Source of the DNA: JACVRN01 sp035276685
GTDB taxonomy: Bacteria; Acidobacteriota; Blastocatellia; Pyrinomonadales; Pyrinomonadaceae
DNA: 19,031 nucleotides
NCBI GenBank assembly: GCA_035276685.1
Contig: DATELK010000233.1
Coordinates: 1 to 19,031 of the forward strand
Direction of reading: 5' to 3'
Part shown: positions 1 through 6,332 of the stretch, in pieces
How positions within the stretch are numbered: position 1 is the stretch's first letter
Layout: each line of letters opens with the position of its first letter
The notes under the pieces: generated by a model
What the model was told of the DNA's origin: nothing
The model's database searches: none
The model's input: only the letters and a program-made list of their open reading frames with translations
Made by a program: the position numbers and the translations under genes

Positions 1-2360
1 AAGAGCTGAAGAAAGAGCTTGTGAAGCACCTCAAGATGCTGGAGTGGCGCGAATTGGCCGCTGTCTGGCACGACCGGCAGATTGGCGCAGGCTCGGAGTG
101 GGAGAACGAGATAGACGAGCATCTGGAATCCGCAGACATAATTCTTCTGCTCATCAGCCCGGACTTTATCTTCTCAAAATACTGTTACGCTAAAGAGATG
201 ACGCGCGCGATGGAGCGGCATGATGCGGGAGAAGCGCGAGTCATTCCTATCTTCCTGCGCGACGTTAATTGGAAGGGCGCACCCTTCGGCAAGCTTCAGG
301 GACTCCCGACAAATGCCAAATCTGTGACCTCCTGGCCGAATCGAGACGAGGCTTTCAAGATTGTCTCCGAGGGCGTAGAAAAAGTCGTAGAAGCTCTGCT
401 GGATGACAATCAAGGAAGTGCTACCAGCCGTAGCATGAATCATCCAGCCTCTCTACTCATTCCCCGGCCTCCCATCATAGGCTTTGTCGCGCGTCGAGAC
501 GCGGACGGGCGAGATATCATAGAGCGTCTTAAGGAGGAGCTTGCGCCGGGAAAGAACCGGCTTGTCACGCTCTCGGGCCCCGGCGGCGTTGGAAAAACCA
601 CTCTGGCGGCAGAGGCCGCGCGCATATTGGAGAAGACTTATCAGCACCGCTTAGTCTGGAGCGACGTTAATGCCCGCGCAAGCTTTACGCTCTCAACTTT
701 GCTCGACGACATCGCCACTCAACTAGGGCAACCCGCTTTGCGTACGCTCGGGGCCGAGGATAAAGAGGCGCAGGTTCGCGCCCTCGTCACAGACCCGCCC
801 GCTCTGATTGTCCTTGATAACTACGAGACGATTCCGAAGGCTGAACGACAAGCTATTGAAACGTGGCTCCAGCGCACGAACTGCTCCGCCCTTATCACTT
901 CGCGCCAGACAATCAATAAGACACTGAATATCGCCATCCACGCCATGACGCCCGAAGAGGCGCAGGAGTTCCTGAAGCGTCTGGTAGAGCAGATAGAGGG
1001 CGGCGAGATTTTCTCCGACGACATCCGCCAGCGCATCTATGAGACGGCAGGGAAAAACCCTTTCGTCATGGAATGGATTGTCGCGCAGATTGACACCGCC
1101 GCACAGGAGCCCGACACCATACTCGAAGAGTTAAGGCATGGCGAAGGCGACGCAGCCCAGCGCGTCTTTGACCGCTCCTTCAATCTTCCCCAACTAGGCG
1201 ACGACGGGCGCGATACTCTACTAGCTCTCTCCCTCTTCACGCCGAGCGCGACCCGCGAAGCACTTGCAGCAGTCGCAGGCTTCGAGGACAACATGAAGCG
1301 CGTTAATGATGCGATAACTAACCTTCGCGCCTTATGGCTGGTAAAGGGTATTGACCAGAACCGTCGCCTCACCATAGAAGGCTTGACGCGCACCTTAGCC
1401 AGAGCACGTTTATCTAAAGACGAACACGCCGCAGAGTTTAAAGAGCGTTTCATTAAATACTTCCAGAGTTACACAGGGAATCATGCCCAGCCGACACCCA
1501 AAGACTACGACTTGCTTGAAGCGGAGAAAGATAATCTGCTGAGAGCGATAGATACATCTTTTGATTTAGGTTATTTGGAAAGTGTGATGAAAATGGCGTT
1601 TATTTTGGCAAACCCCCCGAAGGGCATACTAAGTGTACGCGGTTACTGGAATGAGGCTATATGGTGTAATGAGAAGGCTATGGCCTTAGCCCAGCAGAGA
1701 AATGATGAAGGCACAGTGGCTGCGTTTGCAGGGAATACTGCAATTATTCGCACGAATCTAGGTGAATACGATGAGGCACGATTGTCACTTCAACGAGTTC
1801 TTGGGGCTTTCAAATCGTTAAATGATGAGCCAAATATTTCGACTGCGCTGACCCAATTAGCTAGCATAGCTTTTCGACAGGGAGATTTTAAAGGGGCTGA
1901 GCAACTTTATACTGAGAGTTTAGAAATTGACCGGAAACTTGATAGACAGCATGGAATAGCTCTAAGCATATCGGGGTTAGGAAATGTTGCTTTGGAACAG
2001 AAGGAGTACGTTAAGTCTAAGAATCTGTTTGAAGAAGCATTGAAGATACTTCGAGACTTACATGACGAAATAAACAGTGCGGGAGTTCTGAATCAGTTAG
2101 GTCAGCTAGCACGGAAGCAAGGGAAGATTGAAGAAGCACGGCGTTTCTACAATGAGAGTTTGGACATCCAGAAGAATCTGGGAAATCAGTATGGTATGGC
2201 TACCACACTGTACAATTTAGCAATTGTTGCGGAGGGGCAAGGTAATTTAGCTGAAGCCGAGCGGTTGTGGCGAGAATCTTTGAGCATTTATGACCGGCTC
2301 GGCTTATCCGATGCAGAGGATGCGCGTCGGAATTTAGAAAGGATAAAGAGCAAATCTTAG
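1..2360 (+). CDS. TIR-NB-ARC-TPR protein (STAND-type NTPase), 5'-truncated
   Basis: The reading frame is open from the window edge (base 3), so the true start lies upstream. A GTG at 21 falls inside the TIR fold and is only used here for numbering. TIR: residues 1-110, with IGAGSEWENEID, SADIILLLISPDF and an S-x-Y-C-x3-E motif (Ser52, Cys55, Glu59). Glu59 sits where TIR NADases keep their catalytic Glu. NB-ARC: P-loop GPGGVGKTT at 186-194 and Walker B-like ALIVLDN at 261-267. About five 40-residue TPRs of kinesin-light-chain type occupy 564-760. The missing part should be the first TIR beta-strand. Family knowledge: STAND NTPases oligomerise when their C-terminal repeats sense a signal, and TIR domains can then consume NAD; many act in antiphage defence. 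That role is inferred, and no other defence gene is seen nearby. The TPR half has visibly lower GC than the front half. No hairpin element lies between it and fumC. Confidence 0.9.
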   Translation, partial: ELKKELVKHLKMLEWRELAAVWHDRQIGAGSEWENEIDEHLESADIILLLISPDFIFSKYCYAKEMTRAMERHDAGEARVIPIFLRDVNWKGAPFGKLQGLPTNAKSVTSWPNRDEAFKIVSEGVEKVVEALLDDNQGSATSRSMNHPASLLIPRPPIIGFVARRDADGRDIIERLKEELAPGKNRLVTLSGPGGVGKTTLAAEAARILEKTYQHRLVWSDVNARASFTLSTLLDDIATQLGQPALRTLGAEDKEAQVRALVTDPPALIVLDNYETIPKAERQAIETWLQRTNCSALITSRQTINKTLNIAIHAMTPEEAQEFLKRLVEQIEGGEIFSDDIRQRIYETAGKNPFVMEWIVAQIDTAAQEPDTILEELRHGEGDAAQRVFDRSFNLPQLGDDGRDTLLALSLFTPSATREALAAVAGFEDNMKRVNDAITNLRALWLVKGIDQNRRLTIEGLTRTLARARLSKDEHAAEFKERFIKYFQSYTGNHAQPTPKDYDLLEAEKDNLLRAIDTSFDLGYLESVMKMAFILANPPKGILSVRGYWNEAIWCNEKAMALAQQRNDEGTVAAFAGNTAIIRTNLGEYDEARLSLQRVLGAFKSLNDEPNISTALTQLASIAFRQGDFKGAEQLYTESLEIDRKLDRQHGIALSISGLGNVALEQKEYVKSKNLFEEALKILRDLHDEINSAGVLNQLGQLARKQGKIEEARRFYNESLDIQKNLGNQYGMATTLYNLAIVAEGQGNLAEAERLWRESLSIYDRLGLSDAEDARRNLERIKSKS

Positions 2361-2477
2361 GATGATTCCTTTGGTGGATTCATTATAGGCGGGAGGGCGG
2401 TGTACAATTGTGGTGTGACGGGAGAGCATGAGGGCTTAAGGTGCTTCGATAATTTTGGTAAAGGATGAGTGTGGGTG

Positions 2478-3902
2478 ATGTCGCAGACGAAGAGGGCGGG
2501 TGAGCAGGACGATAAGACGTTGGAGATGAGGGCGGAGTCGGATTCTATGGGGAGTGTGCAGGTGCCTTCGGATAGGTACTGGGGGGCGCAGACCGAGCGC
2601 TCTTTGATGCACTTCGACATAGGCTTCGACGTGATGCCGAGGGAGATGATTAGGGCGCTGGGCATCTTGAAAAAGGCTGCGGCGTTGACGAATGAGGCGC
2701 TGGGGAAGCTGCCTGCGGAGAAGGCGCGGCTGATTACTCAGGCGGCGGACGAGGTGATAGAGGGCGGGCTGGACGAGCATTTCCCTCTGCGCGTGTGGCA
2801 GACAGGAAGCGGCACGCAGACGAACATGAACGCCAACGAGGTCATCTCGAACCGAGCGATTGAGATTGCGGGCGGCGTGATGGGAAGCAAGAAGCCCGTT
2901 CATCCAAACGACGACGTGAACATGTCTCAGTCCTCTAACGACACCTTTCCGACTGCTATGCACATTGCCGCTGCGGAAGAGATGAACAAGCTCATACCGG
3001 AAGTGGAGCGGCTGAGGGATGCTATACAGGCCAAGGCGGACGAGTACCGCGACGTGGTGAAGATTGGCAGGACGCACTTGCAGGACGCTACGCCTTTGAC
3101 GGTGGGGCAGGAGATGGGCGGCTGGGCCAGCTTGCTTGACAGGGACGTGGAGAGGCTGCGAGTTGTGCTGCCGGGGCTCTACGATCTGGCTATAGGCGGC
3201 ACGGCTGTAGGCACCGGCCTTAACTCTCACCCGGAGTTTGCCGAGCGAGCGGCCGCGAAGATTGCGGAGCTGACGGGGCTGCCCTTCAAGTCGCATCCGA
3301 ACAAGTTCGCGGCCCTGTCTGCTCACGACGAGATGGTCTTTGCGAGCGGCGCTTTGAAGACGCTGGCGGCGTCGCTGATGAAGATAGCCAACGACATACG
3401 CTGGCTGGCTTCGGGGCCGCGCGCGGGCTTCGGAGAATTGATACTGCCTGAGAACGAGCCGGGCTCTTCGATTATGCCGGGGAAGGTGAACCCTACGCAG
3501 AGTGAGGCTATGACCATGGTCGCCGTGCAGGTGATGGGCAACGACGCCGCCATAGGCTTTGCGGGCTCGCAGGGAAACTTCGAGCTGAACGTCTTTAACC
3601 CTGTGATGATTCACAACCTGCTGCACTCGATTCGACTGCTGAAGGATGCCTGCCACGGCTTCGTGGAGCACTGTGTCGAAGGCATCCGGCTAAACCGCGA
3701 GCGCATAGAGGAGCATTTGAGGAACTCTCTCATGCTGGTGACGGCTCTGAATCCTCACATAGGCTACGACAACGCCGCGAAGATAGCCAAGAACGCGCAC
3801 CAGAAGGGAATCTCTTTGCGCGAGTCTGCCGTGGAGCTTGGCCTCCTGACTGCCGAGCAGTTCGACGAGTACGTCAAGCCGGAAGAGATGACGCATCCAT
3901 AA
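2478..3902 (+). CDS. fumC: Class II fumarate hydratase
   Basis: Reversibly hydrates fumarate to L-malate in the cytoplasmic TCA cycle; class II enzymes are cofactor-free homotetramers. The 474-residue length is normal. Visible motifs are DSMGSVQVPSDRYWGAQT near the N-terminus, GSGTQTNMNANEV, GRTHLQDATPLTVGQE with His200 (the His188 equivalent of E. coli FumC), and the superfamily signature GSSIMPGKVNP at 329-339 with its catalytic Ser330 and Lys336. ATG 2478 is chosen as the first ATG in frame. The Shine-Dalgarno is poor (AAGGA at 2461-2465, 12 nt upstream). A GTG at 2469 or an ATG at 2526 (directly before RAESDSMG, closer to usual fumarase N-termini) are alternatives. The 117-bp upstream gap shows no convincing promoter. 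The gene is followed within 2 nt by a heptad hairpin, so it is probably a single transcription unit. Confidence 0.96.
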   Translation: MSQTKRAGEQDDKTLEMRAESDSMGSVQVPSDRYWGAQTERSLMHFDIGFDVMPREMIRALGILKKAAALTNEALGKLPAEKARLITQAADEVIEGGLDEHFPLRVWQTGSGTQTNMNANEVISNRAIEIAGGVMGSKKPVHPNDDVNMSQSSNDTFPTAMHIAAAEEMNKLIPEVERLRDAIQAKADEYRDVVKIGRTHLQDATPLTVGQEMGGWASLLDRDVERLRVVLPGLYDLAIGGTAVGTGLNSHPEFAERAAAKIAELTGLPFKSHPNKFAALSAHDEMVFASGALKTLAASLMKIANDIRWLASGPRAGFGELILPENEPGSSIMPGKVNPTQSEAMTMVAVQVMGNDAAIGFAGSQGNFELNVFNPVMIHNLLHSIRLLKDACHGFVEHCVEGIRLNRERIEEHLRNSLMLVTALNPHIGYDNAAKIAKNAHQKGISLRESAVELGLLTAEQFDEYVKPEEMTHP

Positions 3903-3904
3903 AA

Positions 3905-3976
3905 GCAGAATTCAGAAGTCAGGACTCAGGAGTCAGAATAAAGACGGAAGCTCTTCTTCTGACTCCTGAATTCTGC
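3905..3976. repeat. Heptad-arm hairpin E1 (AATTCAG/GACTCAG family)
   Basis: The left arm (3905-3938) is built from successive 7-nt words of the form NNNTCAG: AATTCAG, AAGTCAG, GACTCAG, GAGTCAG. The right arm (3957-3976) is complementary to only the outer and inner words. GCAGAATTCAG (3905-3915) pairs with 3966-3976, and GAGTCAGAA (3930-3938) pairs with 3957-3965, leaving two heptads bulged. It starts 2 nt after the fumC stop and ends before the ferredoxin Shine-Dalgarno. Confidence 0.85.
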
Positions 3977-3985
3977 GTATGTTTG

Positions 3986-3990
3986 AGGAG
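3986..3990 (+). promoter_or_regulatory. Shine-Dalgarno that decides the ferredoxin TTG start
   Basis: AGGAG lies 10 nt upstream of TTG 4001. An earlier in-frame TTG at 3983 has no ribosome-binding site because the AGGAG would fall inside its coding region. The downstream start also gives the N-terminus M-A-D-P, which I recall as typical for this ferredoxin family. Confidence 0.6.
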
Positions 3991-4000
3991 AGTAGAAGCT

Positions 4001-4231
4001 TTGGCTGACCCTAAGGAGCGTGTGGAGGAGAACGTCGAGGGCGCGTATTACGTGGACGTGACCTGCATTGACTGCGACGTGTGCCGCGACACCGCGCCCG
4101 ACAACTTTGCGCGCTCGGATGAGAAGGGCTATTCCTTCGTCTGCAAGCAGCCCGAGACGGAAGACGAGCGCGCCCTCTGCGAAGAAGCCCTTGCCTCCTG
4201 CCCCGTCGAAGCCATAGGCAACGATGGCTGA
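4001..4231 (+). CDS. Single-cluster [4Fe-4S] ferredoxin
   Basis: A 76-residue soluble electron carrier. Cys22, Cys25 and Cys28 (CIDCDVC) plus Cys67 (ASCPVEAIG) are the expected ligands of one [4Fe-4S] cluster. The pattern GAYYVD-CxxCxxC-TAPDNFAR-GYSFV-KQPET is that of short monocluster ferredoxins that begin MADP. Two further Cys are present, Cys48 (where I recall Tyr in relatives) and Cys60. The start is a TTG supported by AGGAG at 3986-3990; using TTG 3983 would add six residues. It lies between two heptad hairpins and faces the Rieske gene, so it is probably monocistronic. A role as electron acceptor of the 2-oxoglutarate oxidoreductase encoded about 6 kb away, which has no ferredoxin subunit of its own, is plausible but inferred. 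Confidence 0.9.
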   Translation: MADPKERVEENVEGAYYVDVTCIDCDVCRDTAPDNFARSDEKGYSFVCKQPETEDERALCEEALASCPVEAIGNDG

Positions 4232-4235
4232 CAAA

Positions 4236-4321
4236 GCAGGAGTCAGGACTCAGAATTCAGGAGTCAGCATAAAGAAAGAGAAGCTTTGCTTTTATTCTGA
4301 CTCCTGAGTCCTGAATTCTGC
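4236..4321. repeat. Heptad-arm hairpin E2 between convergent genes
   Basis: Same word family as E1 (GGAGTCA, GGACTCA, GAATTCA). The left arm spans about 4236-4274 and the right arm about 4289-4321. The paired part of the left arm has GAATTCA followed directly by GGAGTCAG, while the right arm complement has an extra GGACTCA between them, so the arms differ by exactly one heptad. It fills the 95-bp gap between the stops of the ferredoxin (+) and Rieske (-) genes and could act as a two-way transcription barrier. U-tracts on both sides are weak. Confidence 0.8.
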
Positions 4322-4326
4322 TTTAT

Positions 4327-4674
4327 TCAGACAATGATTTTTATCTGGCCGTCTTCTATGACGACCTCGTAGGCTTCTACGTGGCTGGAGTTTGTGAGGC
4401 AGCGGCCCGTGCGAACGTCAAAGCGCCAGCCGTGCCAGTCGCACTGAACCGAATGGCCGCAAAGATTACCGTCCGCGAGCGGCGCTCCCTTGTGCGGGCA
4501 GAAATTTTCTATGGCGAAGAACTCGCCGCCCACGTTGTAGAGCGCAAGCTCCGTCCCGTCCAAAAGCTCGACGGTCGCGCCACGTCCCTCCGGCACGTCT
4601 TCTACACGACCGACGACTATCTTCTGCCCTGTCCTTCGGGGCTTCCTGAAATTACCGAATCTTGAAGGCTGCAT
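4327..4674 (-). CDS. Rieske-type [2Fe-2S] ferredoxin
   Basis: 115 residues forming a stand-alone Rieske domain with no transmembrane segment or signal peptide, so a soluble electron carrier rather than a cytochrome bc1/b6f subunit. Box 1 is CPHKGAPL (Cys59, His61) and box 2 is CDWHGWRFD (Cys78, His81), the two-Cys/two-His ligand set of a Rieske cluster. The AIENFCPHKG and GWRFDVRTGRC context matches the ferredoxin-like components of dioxygenases and NirD-like proteins. No partner oxygenase or nitrite reductase is present, so the substrate system is unknown. The ATG at 4674 is the only Met available and has no clear Shine-Dalgarno. It is convergent with the ferredoxin and divergent from the CBS gene. 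Confidence 0.9.
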   Translation of the reverse strand: MQPSRFGNFRKPRRTGQKIVVGRVEDVPEGRGATVELLDGTELALYNVGGEFFAIENFCPHKGAPLADGNLCGHSVQCDWHGWRFDVRTGRCLTNSSHVEAYEVVIEDGQIKIIV

Positions 4675-4732
4675 TCAAAGTCATCGTAACAAAAGAGCCG
4701 ACGGCACGGCAACGGACACCGCATCTTCTCTT

Positions 4733-4760
4733 CATTCCGCATTCCGCACTCTGACATCCG
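4733..4760. repeat. Single-arm heptad array (half element)
   Basis: Four consecutive 7-nt words, CATTCCG, CATTCCG, CACTCTG and ACATCCG, resemble one arm of the hairpin elements, but no complementary arm is nearby. The array contains the proposed -35 box (4751-4756) of the downstream CBS gene. Confidence 0.5.
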
Positions 4761-4780
4761 GCCTTGCTTTAATGTATAAT
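4751..4780 (+). promoter_or_regulatory. Predicted housekeeping promoter for the CBS/RGG gene
   Basis: CTGACA (4751-4756) matches TTGACA at five of six positions, and a perfect TATAAT lies at 4775-4780, with an 18-nt spacer. The start of transcription would be near 4787, leaving a leader of about 110 nt before ATG 4897. Nothing in the leader was recognised as a riboswitch. Confidence 0.6.
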
Positions 4781-4896
4781 CAGCGCATCAAGTTCCCCTG
4801 AGACTCTGAAAGAGATGAGCGGTCTGGCCCGCGTCCCCGACATATTTGCGGCCCGGACTTCGCGCGTCTTTCGATTAATTGGACGGGAGGAAAAGT

Positions 4897-5775
4897 ATGT
4901 CTAGGTATTATGACGACGACGATAGAGGCTACGGCGGGCGAGAGCGCGACAGGCGCGGCAACGGCGGCGAGCGCATGTATGGCCGCGACGATTACGGCCT
5001 GGACGATTACAGGGGAGGACGTGCGGGGCGCGCGGGCGGCGGCCTGGGTCGCGACTACGGCTACGGGCGCGATGATTACGGCCGCTCCGGCGAGCGCTAT
5101 GAGACGGAAGAGTACGAGCGCGGAGGCGGGGGCGGCGGTGGCTATTACGGCGAAGGTCGCGGCTACTATAGAGACGAGCGCGAATCCAACGAGCGTCGCC
5201 GGTATGAAGGCGGCGGGCGTCCCCTTCGCGGAAGACGAGCCACGCGCTCGCACGTGCGCTGCCGCGACATCATGACGCGCGACGTGACGGTCGCCACCCG
5301 CGAGACCTCTTTGCAGGAAGTCGCACAGATGATGCGTGACGAAGACACCGGCGTCATCCCCGTTGTAGAGCGGCAGGATACTTCCATCCTCGCCAGCGAC
5401 GTGAAGCCGGAAGAGGCTCCTCGCATCAACAACACACGCATACGCAGCAACGGCCGCCTCGTAGGTCTCATCACAGACCGCGACATAGTGATTCGCGCTC
5501 TGGCCGAAGGCCGCGACGTGCGCGAGGCTCGCGCCGAAGAGATTATGACCGACGACATTCACTCGGCCCATCCGAACGACCGCGTGATAGACGCCATACG
5601 GACTATGGGCGACAAGCAGGTGCGGCGCATCCCCGTCGTGGACGACCAGGGCAACCTACGCGGCATCATCTCCATGGCAGACGTGGCGCTTGAAACGGAA
5701 GAGGATCAGGAGCTGGCAGACGCCCTCGAAGAGATTTCAAGCGGCTCTTCCTTCTGGAGCAAAATATTCGGATAA
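4897..5775 (+). CDS. CBS-pair protein with Arg/Gly/Tyr/Asp-rich disordered N-terminus
   Basis: 292 residues from ATG 4897, chosen because GGGAGG at 4885-4890 is 6 nt upstream; a TTG at 4879 lies before that site. Residues 1-115 are low-complexity, rich in Arg, Gly, Tyr and Asp, with recurring YGRDDYG-like words and a run of seven Gly. Residues about 121-205 and 212-275 form two CBS motifs (RCRDIMTRDVTVAT, RLVGLITDRDIVIRAL, EEIMTDDIHSAHPNDRV, IPVVDDQGNLRGIISMADV). The first CBS carries an insertion of about 20 residues (around SILASDVKPEEAPRINN). CBS pairs commonly bind adenine nucleotides, but no enzymatic domain is attached here. The N-terminus resembles RGG/YG tails of RNA-binding or condensate-forming proteins by composition only. 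The C-terminus ends SSFWSKIFG. It is followed directly by hairpin E3. Confidence 0.88.
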   Translation: MSRYYDDDDRGYGGRERDRRGNGGERMYGRDDYGLDDYRGGRAGRAGGGLGRDYGYGRDDYGRSGERYETEEYERGGGGGGGYYGEGRGYYRDERESNERRRYEGGGRPLRGRRATRSHVRCRDIMTRDVTVATRETSLQEVAQMMRDEDTGVIPVVERQDTSILASDVKPEEAPRINNTRIRSNGRLVGLITDRDIVIRALAEGRDVREARAEEIMTDDIHSAHPNDRVIDAIRTMGDKQVRRIPVVDDQGNLRGIISMADVALETEEDQELADALEEISSGSSFWSKIFG

Positions 5776-5778
5776 AGA

Positions 5779-5847
5779 AGTGACAGGTGACAAGGGACGA
5801 GTGTCAGGATAAACATCTTCTTCACTCGTCACTTGTCACGCATCACT
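5779..5847. repeat. Heptad-arm hairpin E3 (AGTGACG/GTGACAA family)
   Basis: Two 25-nt arms, 5779-5803 and 5823-5847, pair with only a few mismatches. The left arm reads in 7-nt words AGTGACA, GGTGACA, AGGGACG. It begins 3 nt after the CBS gene stop and ends 13 nt before the Hsp20 ATG, with CTTTTT between. It may act as an intrinsic terminator of the CBS gene. Confidence 0.85.
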
Positions 5848-5860
5848 TATAACTCTTTTT

Positions 5861-6256
5861 ATGGCTGAATCGGTTGAGCGCTATTTTCTGTTGATGTCTG
5901 CGGGGCGGGGCGGGAAGCGTCCCATCAAGGGGCGGCTGTGGCGACCTGCGGCGGACGTGTACCGCACCAGCGACGGCTGGATAGTCAAGCTTGACCTGGC
6001 AGGCATCAGCCCCGAAGACCTGGAGATAGAGATTATAGGCGCGCAGCTTCGCGTCAGCGGTTGCCGCCGCGACACCTTCTACGGCGAAGGCATCTCTTAC
6101 CAGCAGTTGGAAATCACCTACAGCCGGTTCGAGCGCATACTGCGCTTTCCCTGCTCAATAGAAGGCGCGCACCTGGCGCGCGATTACCGCGACGGCCTGC
6201 TCATACTTCATCTCAAGAGCGAAGAAAATTGTGAAGAGAAGGAGAATGGTGAATAG
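5861..6256 (+). CDS. Small heat-shock protein (Hsp20/alpha-crystallin family)
   Basis: 131 residues, an ATP-independent holdase chaperone. The alpha-crystallin domain covers about residues 28-120: WRPAADVYRTSDGWIVKLDLAGISPEDLEI, the RVSGCRRD strand, an RFERILRFP segment and the DGLLILHLKS strand that normally reads G-x-L-x-I. The N-terminal arm is short (about 27 residues). The C-terminal tail is very short, its last residues N-G-E being encoded by the start of hairpin E4. There is no Shine-Dalgarno: ATG 5861 is preceded by TTTTT right after hairpin E3. No CIRCE-type inverted repeat was found. Its position just upstream of lon makes a proteostasis pair, though a hairpin separates them. Confidence 0.92.
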   Translation: MAESVERYFLLMSAGRGGKRPIKGRLWRPAADVYRTSDGWIVKLDLAGISPEDLEIEIIGAQLRVSGCRRDTFYGEGISYQQLEITYSRFERILRFPCSIEGAHLARDYRDGLLILHLKSEENCEEKENGE

Positions 6257-6321
6257 TAGATGGTGAATAGTGAATAGAAGAGCGCTTCTTTCTAATCACT
6301 ATTTACTATTCACCGTTCACC
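6248..6321. repeat. Heptad-arm hairpin E4 (GGTGAAT/AGTGAAT family)
   Basis: The outer GGTGAA (6248-6253) pairs with 6316-6321. The inner 16-nt arm (6262-6277) pairs with 6299-6314 with one mismatch. Words are GGTGAAT, AGTAGAT, GGTGAAT, AGTGAAT. The element overlaps the last codons and TAG stop (6254-6256) of the Hsp20 gene and ends 11 nt before the Lon ATG, followed by TTTTTT. Confidence 0.82.
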
Positions 6322-6332
6322 GGAAATTTTTT

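Noticed and set aside
2361..2477. Promoter before fumC (GATAAT at 2448-2453)
   Set aside because: No -35-like hexamer lies at 16-18 nt upstream, so the match is not better than chance.
2436..3671. 411-residue open frame antisense to fumC
   Set aside because: Its translation is rich in Arg, His and Leu with no domain, and fumC is fully conserved on the other strand. It is a shadow frame of GC-rich codons.
3905..4321. CRISPR array
   Set aside because: The repeated words are only 7 nt, contiguous and arranged as inverted arms, without unique spacers or cas genes.
4787..4896. Riboswitch or structured leader before the CBS/RGG gene
   Set aside because: The leader of about 110 nt has no recognised riboswitch motif and no long inverted repeat visible by eye.
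4780..5571. 263-residue open frame antisense to the CBS/RGG gene
   Set aside because: Ala/Val-rich translation typical of the complement of Gly/Arg-rich coding sequence; it would run across the promoter and the ribosome-binding site of the real gene.
5848..5860. CIRCE or other heat-shock operator before hsp20
   Set aside because: The space before the ATG is a T-rich 13-mer after hairpin E3; no CIRCE-like inverted repeat is present there or before lon.
6270..6332. N-terminal extension of Lon from GTG 6270
   Set aside because: The 21 extra residues are encoded by the right half of hairpin E4 and are not Lon-like. ATG 6333 is the sensible start.
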